Below are positions 21,900 to 32,378 of a stretch of 64,000 bases of DNA, in pieces (position 1 is the first letter of the stretch; every line of letters starts with the position of its first letter). The notes under the pieces were generated by a model. It did not search any database and had not been told where the DNA came from. It was given only the letters and a program-made list of their open reading frames with translations. Made by a program: the position numbers and the translations under genes. The DNA comes from Isochrysis galbana (lineage: Eukaryota; Haptophyta; Isochrysidales; Isochrysidaceae): contig CM030931.1 in NCBI GenBank assembly GCA_018136815.1, positions 691,511 to 755,510 on the forward strand. Reading direction: 5' to 3'.

Positions 21900-22075
21900 G
21901 TAGCTCGCACGCGGGTTGTTGAGGGTCGCACACACTCGTACTAATCCATCCTGGCCCCTCGCACCGCAGGAATGCCTCGATTCGATCCGGCCCGACGCCC
22001 AGAGCCACGGCCCAATTGACGTCGACAAGCGCTCGCTCGGACGCCTGGAGGTACAACTCCTCAAGTGACCGTGCG
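21900..22075 (-). repeat. Repeat-encoded protein fragment, copy 2
   Basis: The minus-strand translation (EELYLQASERALVDVNWAVA, RIEAFLRCEGPGWISTSVCD) aligns with the plus-strand fragment at 18885-19080. No start, stop context or known domain can be assigned. Confidence 0.55.
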
Positions 22076-22974
22076 GCGCGGCGGGCAGCGGGCCGGTCGC
22101 GACGTCGCGACCGGGCCATTCAAGACCTGCCTTGAGCCCCCCAAAGCCTCCTGGCCCGGCCCCACGCGTTCGCGCAAACTGTTGATCCGAAATCTTGAGT
22201 GCTGGTGTGTGGCATTTGTGCCTTGCATTAACATGAACGGCCTCACTAAAAATATACCCGAGGGGGGCCCGACTGTATTTCGCGCACCGTCTTCGAAGGT
22301 CGCGAAGGCCTGAAATTCGGTATTTTTATTTTTCGAAAATTTCGCCGGACAACCCCCACTTTTTTTTGCTGATCCATCCTACCGGAACCTATAGGGGGCT
22401 TATTTAGCCCGTCATTTACCCATTGCAGCTGGTGCCCTCCGCACCCCCATAGTGAGTGACCAGGCTACTTGCTGCTACTTCCCCCCTTTATGGTTATGGA
22501 TTATGGAAATCTGCCGACGAGAGGAATCGCAGATCTGTTAGATCGAAGCTAGTCTCATCTTTTGAGTGCTCGATGTTGCCCCTTTCTTGTGTGGAGAGGG
22601 GCCGGGAAGGCGAGTGATGGGCGTGTCGGGGTGGTGTTCACCGATCAAACTACACGAAACACGTCGCGAGCGCGGCCGGGTGAAGTGTTAGATCTTATAG
22701 CTAGTGGGAGTAGCTGATTCAACACTATCAGGAAGTTGCCCTCGATTATCTTTATGTATCTGGCCTCCGACCAACGACCAATACGGTTAACGCGTATTTC
22801 CCGTCTACGTAGTATCATCGTACATACTCTAGTAGCTCTACTCTATTCACTCTAGAGTAGGGTGGTAAGTAGTCGAAGTAGAAGAGCAACACTATATAAC
22901 ACTATCTGGCAAAAGAAGAGCGAGGAGAGGGGAGAGGGGGCTCGGCTTTCTCGCGCCATTTCCCCTCTCGCTTC
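22076..22974. other. Intergenic region upstream of the Furry-like gene
   Basis: No supported gene. It holds AT-richer sequence, short poly-T runs and scattered repeat debris. It may contain the promoter or an untranslated first exon of the large gene that follows. Confidence 0.4.
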
Positions 22975-23235
22975 TCGCCCTTCCTCGCTGGCCCCTCTCT
23001 TCCCCCCTCTCTCCCTCTCCCTCTCTCCTTCCCTCTCTCTCTCCCTCCCTCTCTCTCCCTCCCTCTCTCCCTTTCTCTCTCTCCCTCTCCCTCCATCCTT
23101 CCCTCCCTCCCTCTCTCCCTCTCTCTCTCTCTGCCTCCCCCCCCCTCTCCCTCTCCCTCTTCCTCCCTCCCTCCCTCTCTCTCTCTCTCTCTCCTTCCCC
23201 TCCTCTTCCCTCCCTCTCTTCTCTCTCTCCATCTT
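22975..23235. repeat. Polypyrimidine (CT-rich) tract
   Basis: About 260 bp of almost uninterrupted cctct/ctctc sequence followed by a G-run immediately precede the Furry-like coding frame. Frames through it encode only Arg/Glu/Gly or Ser/Leu/Pro repeats and are not genes. Confidence 0.9.
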
Positions 23236-23258
23236 TGCGGGGGGGGGGGGGGAGGGGC

Positions 23259-26200
23259 ATGGGAGGGAGGGAGGGAGGGAGAGCGGGCCAGGAGGAGTGG
23301 CAACCTCACGGTATAGAGGAGAAAGCCGCGGGCCGCGCGCGCTCGCACGATCCGCCAGCAGGGCTCGAGCGGGCGGGGGCGGTCTGGCTCGGCCTGCAGC
23401 ACGCCTACGACCACGTCGCGCAACGCAGGATTGCTGAAATCGCTGCCAGCCCATCCTATGAGCCGGCGGCCACCGAGAGGCTCCGGCCGAGCGAGGCCGC
23501 GCTCGAGTTTCGACTGATCGCGCGCGCACTTGGGGCGGCCGCGGCGCACGACGTGCAGCGGGTCCTCGAGTTCCTCGGCTCCTGGCATGAGCAGCCCCAC
23601 ATTGATGCCCCCGATCCGGAGGGCACGCTTGACGGAACGGCGCGTGCTGTGCATGAGGCTGCAAGCAGCTCTGTCTTCTGCGAGGCGGTCATCGAGGTGG
23701 TGATGCGCTGCCCTACGTCGAGCCGTAGGCAGCGGGAGCAGCTGGACCGTCTTATTGAGAGGACGCTCGAGAGTGAGGTGATGCACCTTCGCTCCGCAGA
23801 GCGGCAGGCGGCTGCGCGCCGACGGCTGGCACTACTGGACGGCCGTTCCGAGGTCATGATGTGGAGCGAGGTCAGGCGCGCGCTCTCGCGATCGAGGTTC
23901 GGCCGCCTCGCCAATAAGCTGCTCTCTGAGTTGGAACACGTCGCTCCAGGAAAGCCGAATCCCATCATCATCGCGCGCGCCCATGCCCTATCAGGCTTGG
24001 CTTTGCCAGCCATCCTGTTTGTGCGCCCCGAGGATCCCTACCCGATGTCAAGTGAGGGCACAATGCCGAGCGGCCAGGCCTCGGCGTGCCAGAACGGTCG
24101 CGCTGCCGCTTCTTCAAGGTCGGGGTTGGCCCGATCCTCGCGCGAGCTCCTCGTGCGGGTGCAGCGGCTCATCATGGAGAAGGAGTTGCGCCCGCTCCGC
24201 AAGCACATTTGCGAGGGCTTGGGTGAGGGGCTGCTCGAGCAACAGGACCAGCTCGCGATGCACGCCGGGAGATCGCGCGGGGCTCGTCCGATGATTGCCG
24301 CAACCTATGCATCCTCCATCACTCTGTCGCGGCTTGGTGGCCTCCTGGACAAGCGGGAGGTCAGTCTGGACGGAGCCGACAGCCGAAGCCATCTTGCCGG
24401 AGCTGTTGGGCAAGATGGCAGCCGAGAGGCGGATGTCTCACCCCCGGGACGTGAGGAGGAGGCTGGAGAGCTCATGGCTCTCCAGCGCAAGATGGTGGAG
24501 CTCAGCGCGGCTGCCGCCGGATGGGTGTGCGTCGGTGGTAGCCTGCATCTGTCGCGGCCAGAGACTTGGGCAGCGCCTCTCGCCACAGCGCTCGCATGCG
24601 GCGCATGTAGGTTGCGCGCACAAATGGGCGAGCGGCTTGCAAGTGAGAGGGAGGTCCGCCTCCACGAGGAAGTCCTTTCACGGTTGGTGCGCTCGCTGAG
24701 CAAGCCACACTCGCACCGGTTGGTGGCGCTGCGTTGCCTGAGAGTGCAGATGCCGATCGTGCTGGAGATGTACGCCGAGCGCACGGGGAGCTCGCAAGTG
24801 CTCGTTGCTAGAGGTGCGCTGCCCAACGACCTGTCGACACAGTCACTCTCTTCAATCGGTGGCGAACGGGCGAACTGGCCTGTTAAGTCATTGAACGCTC
24901 TCGAGGCGGTCTTCGGGTCGAGGCGGCACGGCGTAGAGGCGCTCAAGCTTGAGCTAGGCAAGTTTGAAGACTGCCCGCTTCTCTTACATAAGTATGGCGA
25001 GATCCTAAACTTGCTTGCTCAGATCGGCTCAGCCGCTATGAGCATCCACGCGCAACTCATGTTAGAGCGCGTCATTGTGCGGGCGTTGGCGGGTGATGAC
25101 GTCAAGCGTAATAGCTGGGGCCACGACACGGTGGTGGCCCTCGCAATCGTGCGAGAGATGCTGCCGCCGGTCGCTTGGGCCACGTACAGCACGGGCGAGC
25201 CGCCCCGGCCGCCGCGAGCGCCCATTCCGACCGCAGAGCTCGAAGGCATTGCTAGGAGCGTGGGTGCTGTGCTGCGGTACACTGGTTGTGACGTGCGGGA
25301 CGACGGTGGACAACATGCCGACCCGGAGAACGACTTTTCGCGTGTCGGCATCGTCAAACTGCAACTCCTGTGTGGCTCGCTCCGCTGTGTGGAGCGCTTG
25401 CTTCCCTTCGGTCTATCTGCGGCGCCCTCCACAACAGAGCTCATCTCTATTGCGTGCGAGCGGCTTTGTTCGATTCACCGCCCTCTCCAGGAAGCGTCAC
25501 TGGGGCTACTTCCCTCGATTGTTGGGCGCGAACCGGCCTTGTTCCCCATGCTGCTCAGCTCTCTCTCAGACGTCATGGCCGCTCGTTCAGCGGCGATGCC
25601 GACCTCAAGTGAACGTATGAAGGCCCTGCAACGCGTAGTGCAGCTGCTTAAGCCACTTGTTTCGTGGTACGGCAACGCGCCAGCGGAGTGGAGCGGACGA
25701 GTCGGGCCTCGGCAATTGTACGCAGCCCTCGCTCGCGTCCAGGCACTAGGTGTGGTGCACCTATGCGACGTTTGCCCGTGCGTGCGTGGCGCTGCAGTAG
25801 ACCTCCTCAGTTTGACCTCACCTCTGGTTGAGGCATGCACTAGGACTGTAGACGGAGAGGCCAATGAGCAGTCCGGGCGTCCGCTGTTGGGCATGGTGTG
25901 CGCATTGTTCCCCGACTTGGATGACACTGAAGGAGCCGCGGCTTCTCGGGTCGGCGTGCGAGGGCTCCAAACCTCCGAATTGCCGCATGCTTGCGGAGCT
26001 ATTAGGCTCGCACCAAGGAGGGCCACCTCCGTTTTTTGCCTCCTGCAGCATTCACTGCCCGCCATAGCCGACGCGGCCCTTGGGAGCGCACCAGCAGCGG
26101 ACCCGCCTGCCAGTACCTCTCGAAGCCGGACGCAACAGGCGGCCGAACGGCTAGCCGACGCTGCTCGTCGCGCCAGCCTGCGGGACCTCGTCGAAGCGGT

Positions 26201-29200
26201 GGGCGGCCCGGGCCGCCAACCGGGACCTGGTGAGGCGCAGCTGTGGGTCAACTGCGTGCAAGCAATCACCACAACTCTAGTAGATTGTTCCTGGTCGACA
26301 GACGTGCTCGCCGTCGCGTGGAATTGGCTGCTGGAACGCTGCCCCTTGACCGGCACGCCCGCACCATCAGGTAGGAGCGATAAAGCAACGCGATCGGTCG
26401 TCCCTTGGGGGTGCGCGGCGAGCGCGGCGTGCGCCATGGCGCCGCTCATCCTGGCCGAGAGCGAGCGTGTGGACGAACTTTGCACGACTACACGGCCCAA
26501 GACCGAGCCAGGAGCCAGCAGCGGCACAGCCTCGAGCTGGAACGCCCTGCTTGACATAGGGAGGAGCAGCAAGCAAGGTCTGGCAGTCATGGGCAACGTT
26601 CTTATCCCCAAATCCCCCTTCCTGAGCAAAGTGTGTCGCGACCGACTGGCCGAACGGCCGGCCGATAAATCTCGCGACAGCATCCCAGCCACCGAGAAGG
26701 GGGTCGAGCTCCTGCTGCGATTCTTGTGCCACCGCCTCCTGTCGGCGTGCGACGAGAGCCGAACAGCCGCCATCGTGGCACTCAGCAAGCTGAAGGGGCC
26801 CCTCGCTCTGCGCCACGTTCTTTCCGAGCTGCATGCTCGGCTCCTCGACGTTGCGACCACAACTGAGTGGAGCCGTGACGTCTCGGCCAATCGAAGCTCG
26901 AGCTTGCACGTTCACATGCGCACCATCACGCAGCTGTTCGCGCTCCTCTCGTCGCAGCAGGGCTGGTCGGCAAACCTCATGACCTGCGGCGCTCGCTTGG
27001 GCTCATTCGCGGCTTTCTTGCATGCAGCCCTGGAGTACTTGGTGTGCGACTCGAACCTCCACGCATGGTCACTGCATGCGATTCGTAGGTCGGTGTGCGA
27101 AGTATTAAGGCACACATCCTTGTCGGCGTTACGCGACCTGAATGGCCTTCTGCCGCATCATGCTGAGGAGTTTTCCGAGGAGCGGGTCACCCTCCAGCCA
27201 TCGTCCGTGGTGCGAGCGCTTGCGCGGCTGCTGCGCTCGACGACGAATCGCGACGCCACCGAGGCGATGCTTAGGGAGCGCGATCGGCTGCTAGCCCGCG
27301 CTCCTGATGATAGAATGGCCCGGATTGAGCTGGAGGCCGTGGTCGAAGACGAGCTTCGGTCGCAGATCCACGTGGTCCAAAGGGCAATTTTGGCGACCAT
27401 CCAGACAATTGTCGACGAAGATCAACGCATGTGGCAAGGTACCATTCTTGACGAAGTGGATGCCAGCGATGCGGTCACGCTCAGTGAACTGTTGATCCAC
27501 TCCGCCTCGCCTGCCGTCGCGGCCGAGGCTTCGGCCACTCTGGTCGTTTTCCGCCGAAGGTTTCCCCCGCCACTCGAAAAATGCCTACAAATGTGCTACG
27601 GCCGGGAGGCCAAACAGCCGTTACCCAACCAGATACAGCAGTTCCAATCTTCCATCGAGCTGGAGACGCCATCTTCCTCAAGCCAGTCCAACGCGCACTT
27701 CCTCGCGCTCGCAGAGAGGGTGATTGAGATAGTGGGGCATGACGCCGTGGCTTGTTGTCGACAACATCACCAAGGGAGACACGCCCACCAAGCCACATGG
27801 TCGGACCGCGCAAGCCCCATACCAGATGCATGCCTCGAGGATCGGCAAGCGGCATGTGCCATCTTGTTGGCACTCACCAAGCTCCCTGAAGCTGATATCC
27901 TCGTGCGGGTGGCCTCGCTACGTGTCCTTCGTGCGTTTAGCTATGGAACGATCAATGCCCTCGATGACTGTGGGGTCAAATGGCTGGCCGAATCTGCACA
28001 ACTTCAATGGAGCACACGCATCGCGGAAAGCAGGCCAGGATTGGCGATAGCCGTCGTTGCCCAAGGGCTAGAGCGAGCTGCTTCGGCGATCCCATGCGAG
28101 GCCGTTGCAGTGCTAGCCGTGCTCCCGCCGTGGATCGAGTGCGGCATGCGTGCAGCGCACGAAGCGCTCACCCCGCGCTTATACACCGCGGTTGGAGTAC
28201 GCTCAAGTTGCTCCGAGCTGTCGGCTTTGCTTGCCGACGCGCAATCTCTCCATATGAAGCGCGGCGATGCTCATCTCGCTCGCGCCCTGGATGCGTGCTG
28301 GTGCGCCCTTGCGAGCGACGCCTTCGCAGTCTCGGTGTTGATGGACGACTTGGTGCGACGCGCGCGTGCGCCATTTGGCGAACAGTTGGAGGCCTGCCGT
28401 GCCATCGTGCGCGTCGTGTCCGGCGTGCAGCCTACACTATGTGCGCGCCTCCTGGCTAGAAAGTTGGTGCTTGAAGCTGGCTTCAGGTCCGGGCTCGATC
28501 AACGAGGCGCGAATCGAAAGATGCCCCATCCACGCAAATTGATGAGCGTACTTAGCTCACCGGATGTGAACAGCTTTTCGGCTCCAAGTGAAATCCTGAG
28601 CTCGGATGCTCCGGCGGCGAATCCACGCAGCGCTCCGGGCGGGCCCTCTGAGGATGGCTCAGGCATTGGGACGCGCGAGTCCACAGTGGTACTTATCGCA
28701 GCACTACATCCCGATGCGCTCCAGGCCCTCCTCGTCGATGGCATCGATGGTGCGGCTCATGCCTCCCCACTTTTTTGCTCAAGCCCGACTAGGGCACCTG
28801 GCCTTGCTGACCAAACGGCGAGTCTCTTCCCCGATGCGGAGGGCGGTGCGGCAGCACGACCAGCCCCGCCGCCTTTGGCGGATTTGCTAGCTGAGGTGCT
28901 CCATTGTGCGTGTATCTCGAGTACGGCGGCGGCGAGCCAACAAGTCCGCTGCGATGCGGCTCGGCTTCTTTCCCGGCTCGTTGCTGCGAGCAAGACACTC
29001 ATGGTCGGGGAATCTACGCTCGCATGCTCTCCATTCGGAGGGCCCACCGGTGCAGACGACTCCCTCAAGACGGTGGAAGAGGCCCTTATGCAGGGTTGCA
29101 GTGGGGCTCTTCCTGTGCATAAATTCGACCCATACGACGAGCGCGGCTCCAAGGACCTAGTTGCCCTGGTGGACTCGCTGATGCTTACGCTCTCGAACCA

Positions 29201-31382
29201 AAGGTGCCACAGCCTCATCGCGAGTTGGGCACAAACGGCTATATGCCATGGTACGTCGAACCCTACTGGCCCAAATCCGGTGATGCCCCACCTCTCGATG
29301 GTAGTATACCGTGCTTTGGTCCCGCATCTCGCGCCCGGAGCATGGCACCCCCACGCTGACATTCTTCTGCATGCCGCTTGCAATCACGCACTCTCGCCCA
29401 GTTCTGGGACAGTCCACATTGCGTCGGAAGCTATTCGCTCGGTATCGACTCTTATCGCGCAAGCCCAGAGAAGGCCGGGCTGGCCAAAGGCGCAGTTGGT
29501 GTCTAATGCGTACTGGCGAGTCACTCTCCTGTTGCATTCCGATGCCATCCTACTCTACAAGGAGGCGGCTGGTGTGCTGATCCAGCTTATGTCTGGCGGT
29601 CTTCTTGACGAGGATGACGTCAGAGAACATCTCGATCGGATGGCGCCGCTCTATTGGCGGAGCGGGAAATTTCCTGGGTTGGTGCCACTCTGCCTCGTTG
29701 GAATGAGCCAACGATCCACGTATGCGCTGGCCCTCGAGCTCGCGCGCAGGATTGTTGGTAGAGGTGACATGCACAAGCAACCAATGGGAGCATCCGTGCA
29801 TGATCATATCCTGACTGCAAGCGTTGCCCTCCTTCCGTGGTTAATCTCTGGATACGAGGCGCAATTGCGGCGTAATACGCGCGATGGCTCGGCTTGTGGG
29901 TGTGGAGCCTCCACAAGCGGGCTGCTCTGCGAGCTGTGCACCGCACGTCAACTCTCACGAGGGCTCACACAATGCGCCCAACGAGGCCACGAGGAGCTTC
30001 TGCCGCTCGCAACTGCGATGCACTACTACTCCAATCTTGAGTTCTCGGGCGCTCCAGATCTGTGCCGTTCCATGCGATCGGCGCTCTCCCGCCACTGGGG
30101 AGCCACGTCGCACATGAGCCCGGGGCAACTCTCACCTCTCGTCACTCATCTTGTGTGCTCTTTGGGATCAATGGAGCCTGCCCATGTGGTGGACAATTCG
30201 ACCATGATCCTCGACTTGATCAACGACGTCCGCAGCCCAACTCCTGCGTGTTCATCAACGGGCGATGCGTTCGAAGCGGCTAGCTTACCGATGGTCAGGA
30301 AATATCCGTGCCCAAACCTATGGCGCAGTGCCATGGAAGTGGTCAAAGCGGCGCCGGACAGCTTCAATTGCATCGCCCAAGTGATGGAGGCCTTCTTGGC
30401 GGCGTGCGTGGCCGGGCAGCTTCTTAGCCCAACAGAGCCCACCACTCCACCGACGGACCGCGTGGACAGCTTCGAGCCTCGATGTTGGATGCTTGCGAGG
30501 CCGGCGGCAGCTCCATCCAATTTGTTGCACAGCCTTGACGCCTTAGCTCCTCCGGCATGTAGCTCAGGAGTCTTGCGCGAGGTGCAAGCCACGGTTGGGC
30601 CGTGCAATACGCTCAGCGCCATGGAAATTCAAAACGAAGGGGCCGATGGTTTACCAGGTGTGGCTCGGGGCGTCAGCAAGAAGCATGGCGCGGCCGAGCG
30701 TGAGCGGGGCCGCCATGTGGCGGGCATGGACGAGAAGCCCGACTCTATATGGATACAGCCTCACACGACGGAGCGGCAAATGCAAGCTAGTGACGAAGCT
30801 ATGCACGACAGAATGCGGAGCAAAGCTCTCGAGTCTGCAATCAGCGAAGGCGAGGTTGCACCGTTCGAGGGCGCTTCCGAGAGCTACGAATCGGATTCCA
30901 GAGATACCGGTGACACGAGCGGAAGAAGCAACTTGGATGGCAACGCACCTCATGCTTCGAGCGAGGGCGAGGAAGACGAGGCGCTCAGTCAGCCACCTTG
31001 CAGCGAGGTGAACCAGGATGAGATTGTTGAGAGTGGCCGCTACTCATCAGGCGATTGTGATGAGGAGCTGGGCGAAGACGGCACAACCCATATATTTTAT
31101 CCTTTGTGCGTTCAAGCCCGAGAGAGCGTTGAATCGGAGGCGTCTTCTCGGGACAAGGATAGCGACGATCTGGTGTATGTTGAAACCAATAATGAGATAC
31201 ACGTCGCGTTGAGCCCAACACTTTGGGCCAAGGAAGCGCATCGGTCACAGGATGATCAAGAGGCTCGGCGAGCGTCACTAGAGCGCGTCCGCAAAGCTGT
31301 GAGACGACTGAGTGGCCTCGAAGACTCCTATGGGATCTCAGAACGAAAGGTGCAAACATGGGACATCTCGTACACAATGTGA
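23259..31382 (+). CDS. Furry / Tao3 / Mor2-like cell-morphogenesis scaffold protein
   Basis: One uninterrupted frame of about 2,700 residues; the first ATG is at 23259, but a spliced upstream start is possible because the first residues are a Gly/Arg low-complexity run. The protein is almost entirely HEAT/ARM-like helical repeat. Segments recall the conserved blocks of Furry-family proteins: an N-terminal FRLIARALG..VQRVLEFL region, MMWSEVRRALSRSRFGRLAN followed by KLLSELEH, LVALRCLRVQMPIVLEMYAE, and near the C-terminus LYWRSGKFPGLVPLCLVGMS. Family members act as large scaffolds for NDR/LATS kinases with Mob cofactors and control polarised growth and spindle function. The last ~250 residues are acidic, Ser-rich and probably disordered. 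Absence of introns in 8 kb is notable beside intron-bearing neighbours. An alternative is another HEAT-repeat giant; I favour Furry on block order. Confidence 0.7.
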   Translation: MGGREGGRAGQEEWQPHGIEEKAAGRARSHDPPAGLERAGAVWLGLQHAYDHVAQRRIAEIAASPSYEPAATERLRPSEAALEFRLIARALGAAAAHDVQRVLEFLGSWHEQPHIDAPDPEGTLDGTARAVHEAASSSVFCEAVIEVVMRCPTSSRRQREQLDRLIERTLESEVMHLRSAERQAAARRRLALLDGRSEVMMWSEVRRALSRSRFGRLANKLLSELEHVAPGKPNPIIIARAHALSGLALPAILFVRPEDPYPMSSEGTMPSGQASACQNGRAAASSRSGLARSSRELLVRVQRLIMEKELRPLRKHICEGLGEGLLEQQDQLAMHAGRSRGARPMIAATYASSITLSRLGGLLDKREVSLDGADSRSHLAGAVGQDGSREADVSPPGREEEAGELMALQRKMVELSAAAAGWVCVGGSLHLSRPETWAAPLATALACGACRLRAQMGERLASEREVRLHEEVLSRLVRSLSKPHSHRLVALRCLRVQMPIVLEMYAERTGSSQVLVARGALPNDLSTQSLSSIGGERANWPVKSLNALEAVFGSRRHGVEALKLELGKFEDCPLLLHKYGEILNLLAQIGSAAMSIHAQLMLERVIVRALAGDDVKRNSWGHDTVVALAIVREMLPPVAWATYSTGEPPRPPRAPIPTAELEGIARSVGAVLRYTGCDVRDDGGQHADPENDFSRVGIVKLQLLCGSLRCVERLLPFGLSAAPSTTELISIACERLCSIHRPLQEASLGLLPSIVGREPALFPMLLSSLSDVMAARSAAMPTSSERMKALQRVVQLLKPLVSWYGNAPAEWSGRVGPRQLYAALARVQALGVVHLCDVCPCVRGAAVDLLSLTSPLVEACTRTVDGEANEQSGRPLLGMVCALFPDLDDTEGAAASRVGVRGLQTSELPHACGAIRLAPRRATSVFCLLQHSLPAIADAALGSAPAADPPASTSRSRTQQAAERLADAARRASLRDLVEAVGGPGRQPGPGEAQLWVNCVQAITTTLVDCSWSTDVLAVAWNWLLERCPLTGTPAPSGRSDKATRSVVPWGCAASAACAMAPLILAESERVDELCTTTRPKTEPGASSGTASSWNALLDIGRSSKQGLAVMGNVLIPKSPFLSKVCRDRLAERPADKSRDSIPATEKGVELLLRFLCHRLLSACDESRTAAIVALSKLKGPLALRHVLSELHARLLDVATTTEWSRDVSANRSSSLHVHMRTITQLFALLSSQQGWSANLMTCGARLGSFAAFLHAALEYLVCDSNLHAWSLHAIRRSVCEVLRHTSLSALRDLNGLLPHHAEEFSEERVTLQPSSVVRALARLLRSTTNRDATEAMLRERDRLLARAPDDRMARIELEAVVEDELRSQIHVVQRAILATIQTIVDEDQRMWQGTILDEVDASDAVTLSELLIHSASPAVAAEASATLVVFRRRFPPPLEKCLQMCYGREAKQPLPNQIQQFQSSIELETPSSSSQSNAHFLALAERVIEIVGHDAVACCRQHHQGRHAHQATWSDRASPIPDACLEDRQAACAILLALTKLPEADILVRVASLRVLRAFSYGTINALDDCGVKWLAESAQLQWSTRIAESRPGLAIAVVAQGLERAASAIPCEAVAVLAVLPPWIECGMRAAHEALTPRLYTAVGVRSSCSELSALLADAQSLHMKRGDAHLARALDACWCALASDAFAVSVLMDDLVRRARAPFGEQLEACRAIVRVVSGVQPTLCARLLARKLVLEAGFRSGLDQRGANRKMPHPRKLMSVLSSPDVNSFSAPSEILSSDAPAANPRSAPGGPSEDGSGIGTRESTVVLIAALHPDALQALLVDGIDGAAHASPLFCSSPTRAPGLADQTASLFPDAEGGAAARPAPPPLADLLAEVLHCACISSTAAASQQVRCDAARLLSRLVAASKTLMVGESTLACSPFGGPTGADDSLKTVEEALMQGCSGALPVHKFDPYDERGSKDLVALVDSLMLTLSNQRCHSLIASWAQTAICHGTSNPTGPNPVMPHLSMVVYRALVPHLAPGAWHPHADILLHAACNHALSPSSGTVHIASEAIRSVSTLIAQAQRRPGWPKAQLVSNAYWRVTLLLHSDAILLYKEAAGVLIQLMSGGLLDEDDVREHLDRMAPLYWRSGKFPGLVPLCLVGMSQRSTYALALELARRIVGRGDMHKQPMGASVHDHILTASVALLPWLISGYEAQLRRNTRDGSACGCGASTSGLLCELCTARQLSRGLTQCAQRGHEELLPLATAMHYYSNLEFSGAPDLCRSMRSALSRHWGATSHMSPGQLSPLVTHLVCSLGSMEPAHVVDNSTMILDLINDVRSPTPACSSTGDAFEAASLPMVRKYPCPNLWRSAMEVVKAAPDSFNCIAQVMEAFLAACVAGQLLSPTEPTTPPTDRVDSFEPRCWMLARPAAAPSNLLHSLDALAPPACSSGVLREVQATVGPCNTLSAMEIQNEGADGLPGVARGVSKKHGAAERERGRHVAGMDEKPDSIWIQPHTTERQMQASDEAMHDRMRSKALESAISEGEVAPFEGASESYESDSRDTGDTSGRSNLDGNAPHASSEGEEDEALSQPPCSEVNQDEIVESGRYSSGDCDEELGEDGTTHIFYPLCVQARESVESEASSRDKDSDDLVYVETNNEIHVALSPTLWAKEAHRSQDDQEARRASLERVRKAVRRLSGLEDSYGISERKVQTWDISYTM

Positions 31383-31659
31383 CGGGCCAGCCGCTTGGCC
31401 ATAATCACAGCATCGTACTTACCATTTATCGCGTTTGCAAGCTTTGTACAACCGAACTCTCACTCAACTAAAAGTATTAGATAGGTATCGCTAGGTAGGT
31501 AGGTCGCGGTTGCACGCGGAAATGCATTGGTCATAGGTGCGGCATCGCATTTGGCTTGTTGATGCGTTTTTTCTTTCATTGATTGTTGCGGACGCCAATC
31601 ATATTTGAGTTTTCTTGTACGCTTTGTAAACCTACTTTTATACGTGGTACGTGGGGGTC

Positions 31660-32078
31660 AACAACTAAGTTTATACTTGGTTCGCCCATGGGGGGGCACG
31701 AGCCCCCCTCTCTCTCCACTCCTCCCCTGCCGTGGGGGAGGAATCACCCATCCTCCTGGCATGCCTGATGGCTTGCCAGGAGGAGACTGCCCTGCTGACC
31801 CAATCTCTCCCCCACAGGCTCGCCGAGTTCGTTCGCTCGTCCTGGCCCCTCGTGGCCAGCCCATCGCTCCAACCCCCCTCCCCCCCTAGTCGTCAGGCAG
31901 ACAGGTGCAGATTGGGGGGCCCAGAGACTTAGGATCGCCAACGAGGGAGAGGCAGGGGAGGCCAGGGCCCAGCCCCAGCCTCCTCTGCCCCCTGAGCTGG
32001 CCTCCAAGAGCCTCCAGGGTCGCCAGCAGGCAGCTGCAGGCCTGTCGCAGGCACGCCATCGCGCGTGCCGCAGGAGAG
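31660..32078 (+). repeat. Dispersed repeat C, copy 1
   Basis: About 420 bp are highly similar to 38947-39363. Both start aactaagtttatacttggtt and continue cccatgggggggcacgagcc, then a palindromic catcctcctggcatgcctga / tggcttgccaggagg segment, and end near gccgcaggagag. The unit has no long ORF of its own and may be a non-autonomous transposon. Confidence 0.85.
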
Positions 32079-32375
32079 AGGAGAGGGAGCGCGGAGAAGG
32101 GGGTGGGCGGAGCTCTTACTCCGCCCACCGAAAAATAGGTAAGTCCCGCACCTGTTTACAGGAGCAATCGGGACTGAGGACGCCGCCAGCCCGGTAGGCG
32201 TAGGAGGAAGGGGGGATCGGATCACCGGGGGGGGGGGGGGTACGGGCCACCGGACCATATCTAAGCCCTTTACCCCTATCCCCCTAGTAGTGCACGGGGG
32301 GAGTCGCCTGATGGCGGGGGGAAAGGGCCGGGGGAGTGGGGGTGTAGAAAGTTTTGCTGCGTGAGTAGAAAGTAG
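32079..32375. other. Spacer with poly-G run
   Basis: No gene seen. It contains a poly-G tract at about 32228-32240 and GC-rich spacer between repeat C and the chromovirus fragment. Confidence 0.5.
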
Positions 32376-32378
32376 AGG

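Noticed and set aside
22852-23786. Minus-strand frames of 270-294 residues over the polypyrimidine tract
   Set aside because: They are Glu/Arg/Gly repeats reading the CT tract backward and then the antisense of the Furry-like gene.
2123-31382. Kinase and Furry-like gene as an NDR kinase-scaffold pair
   Set aside because: The kinase activation segment (GTTEYMAPEI) and lack of the NDR/LATS insert do not fit an NDR kinase; they are also 18 kb apart with mobile elements between.
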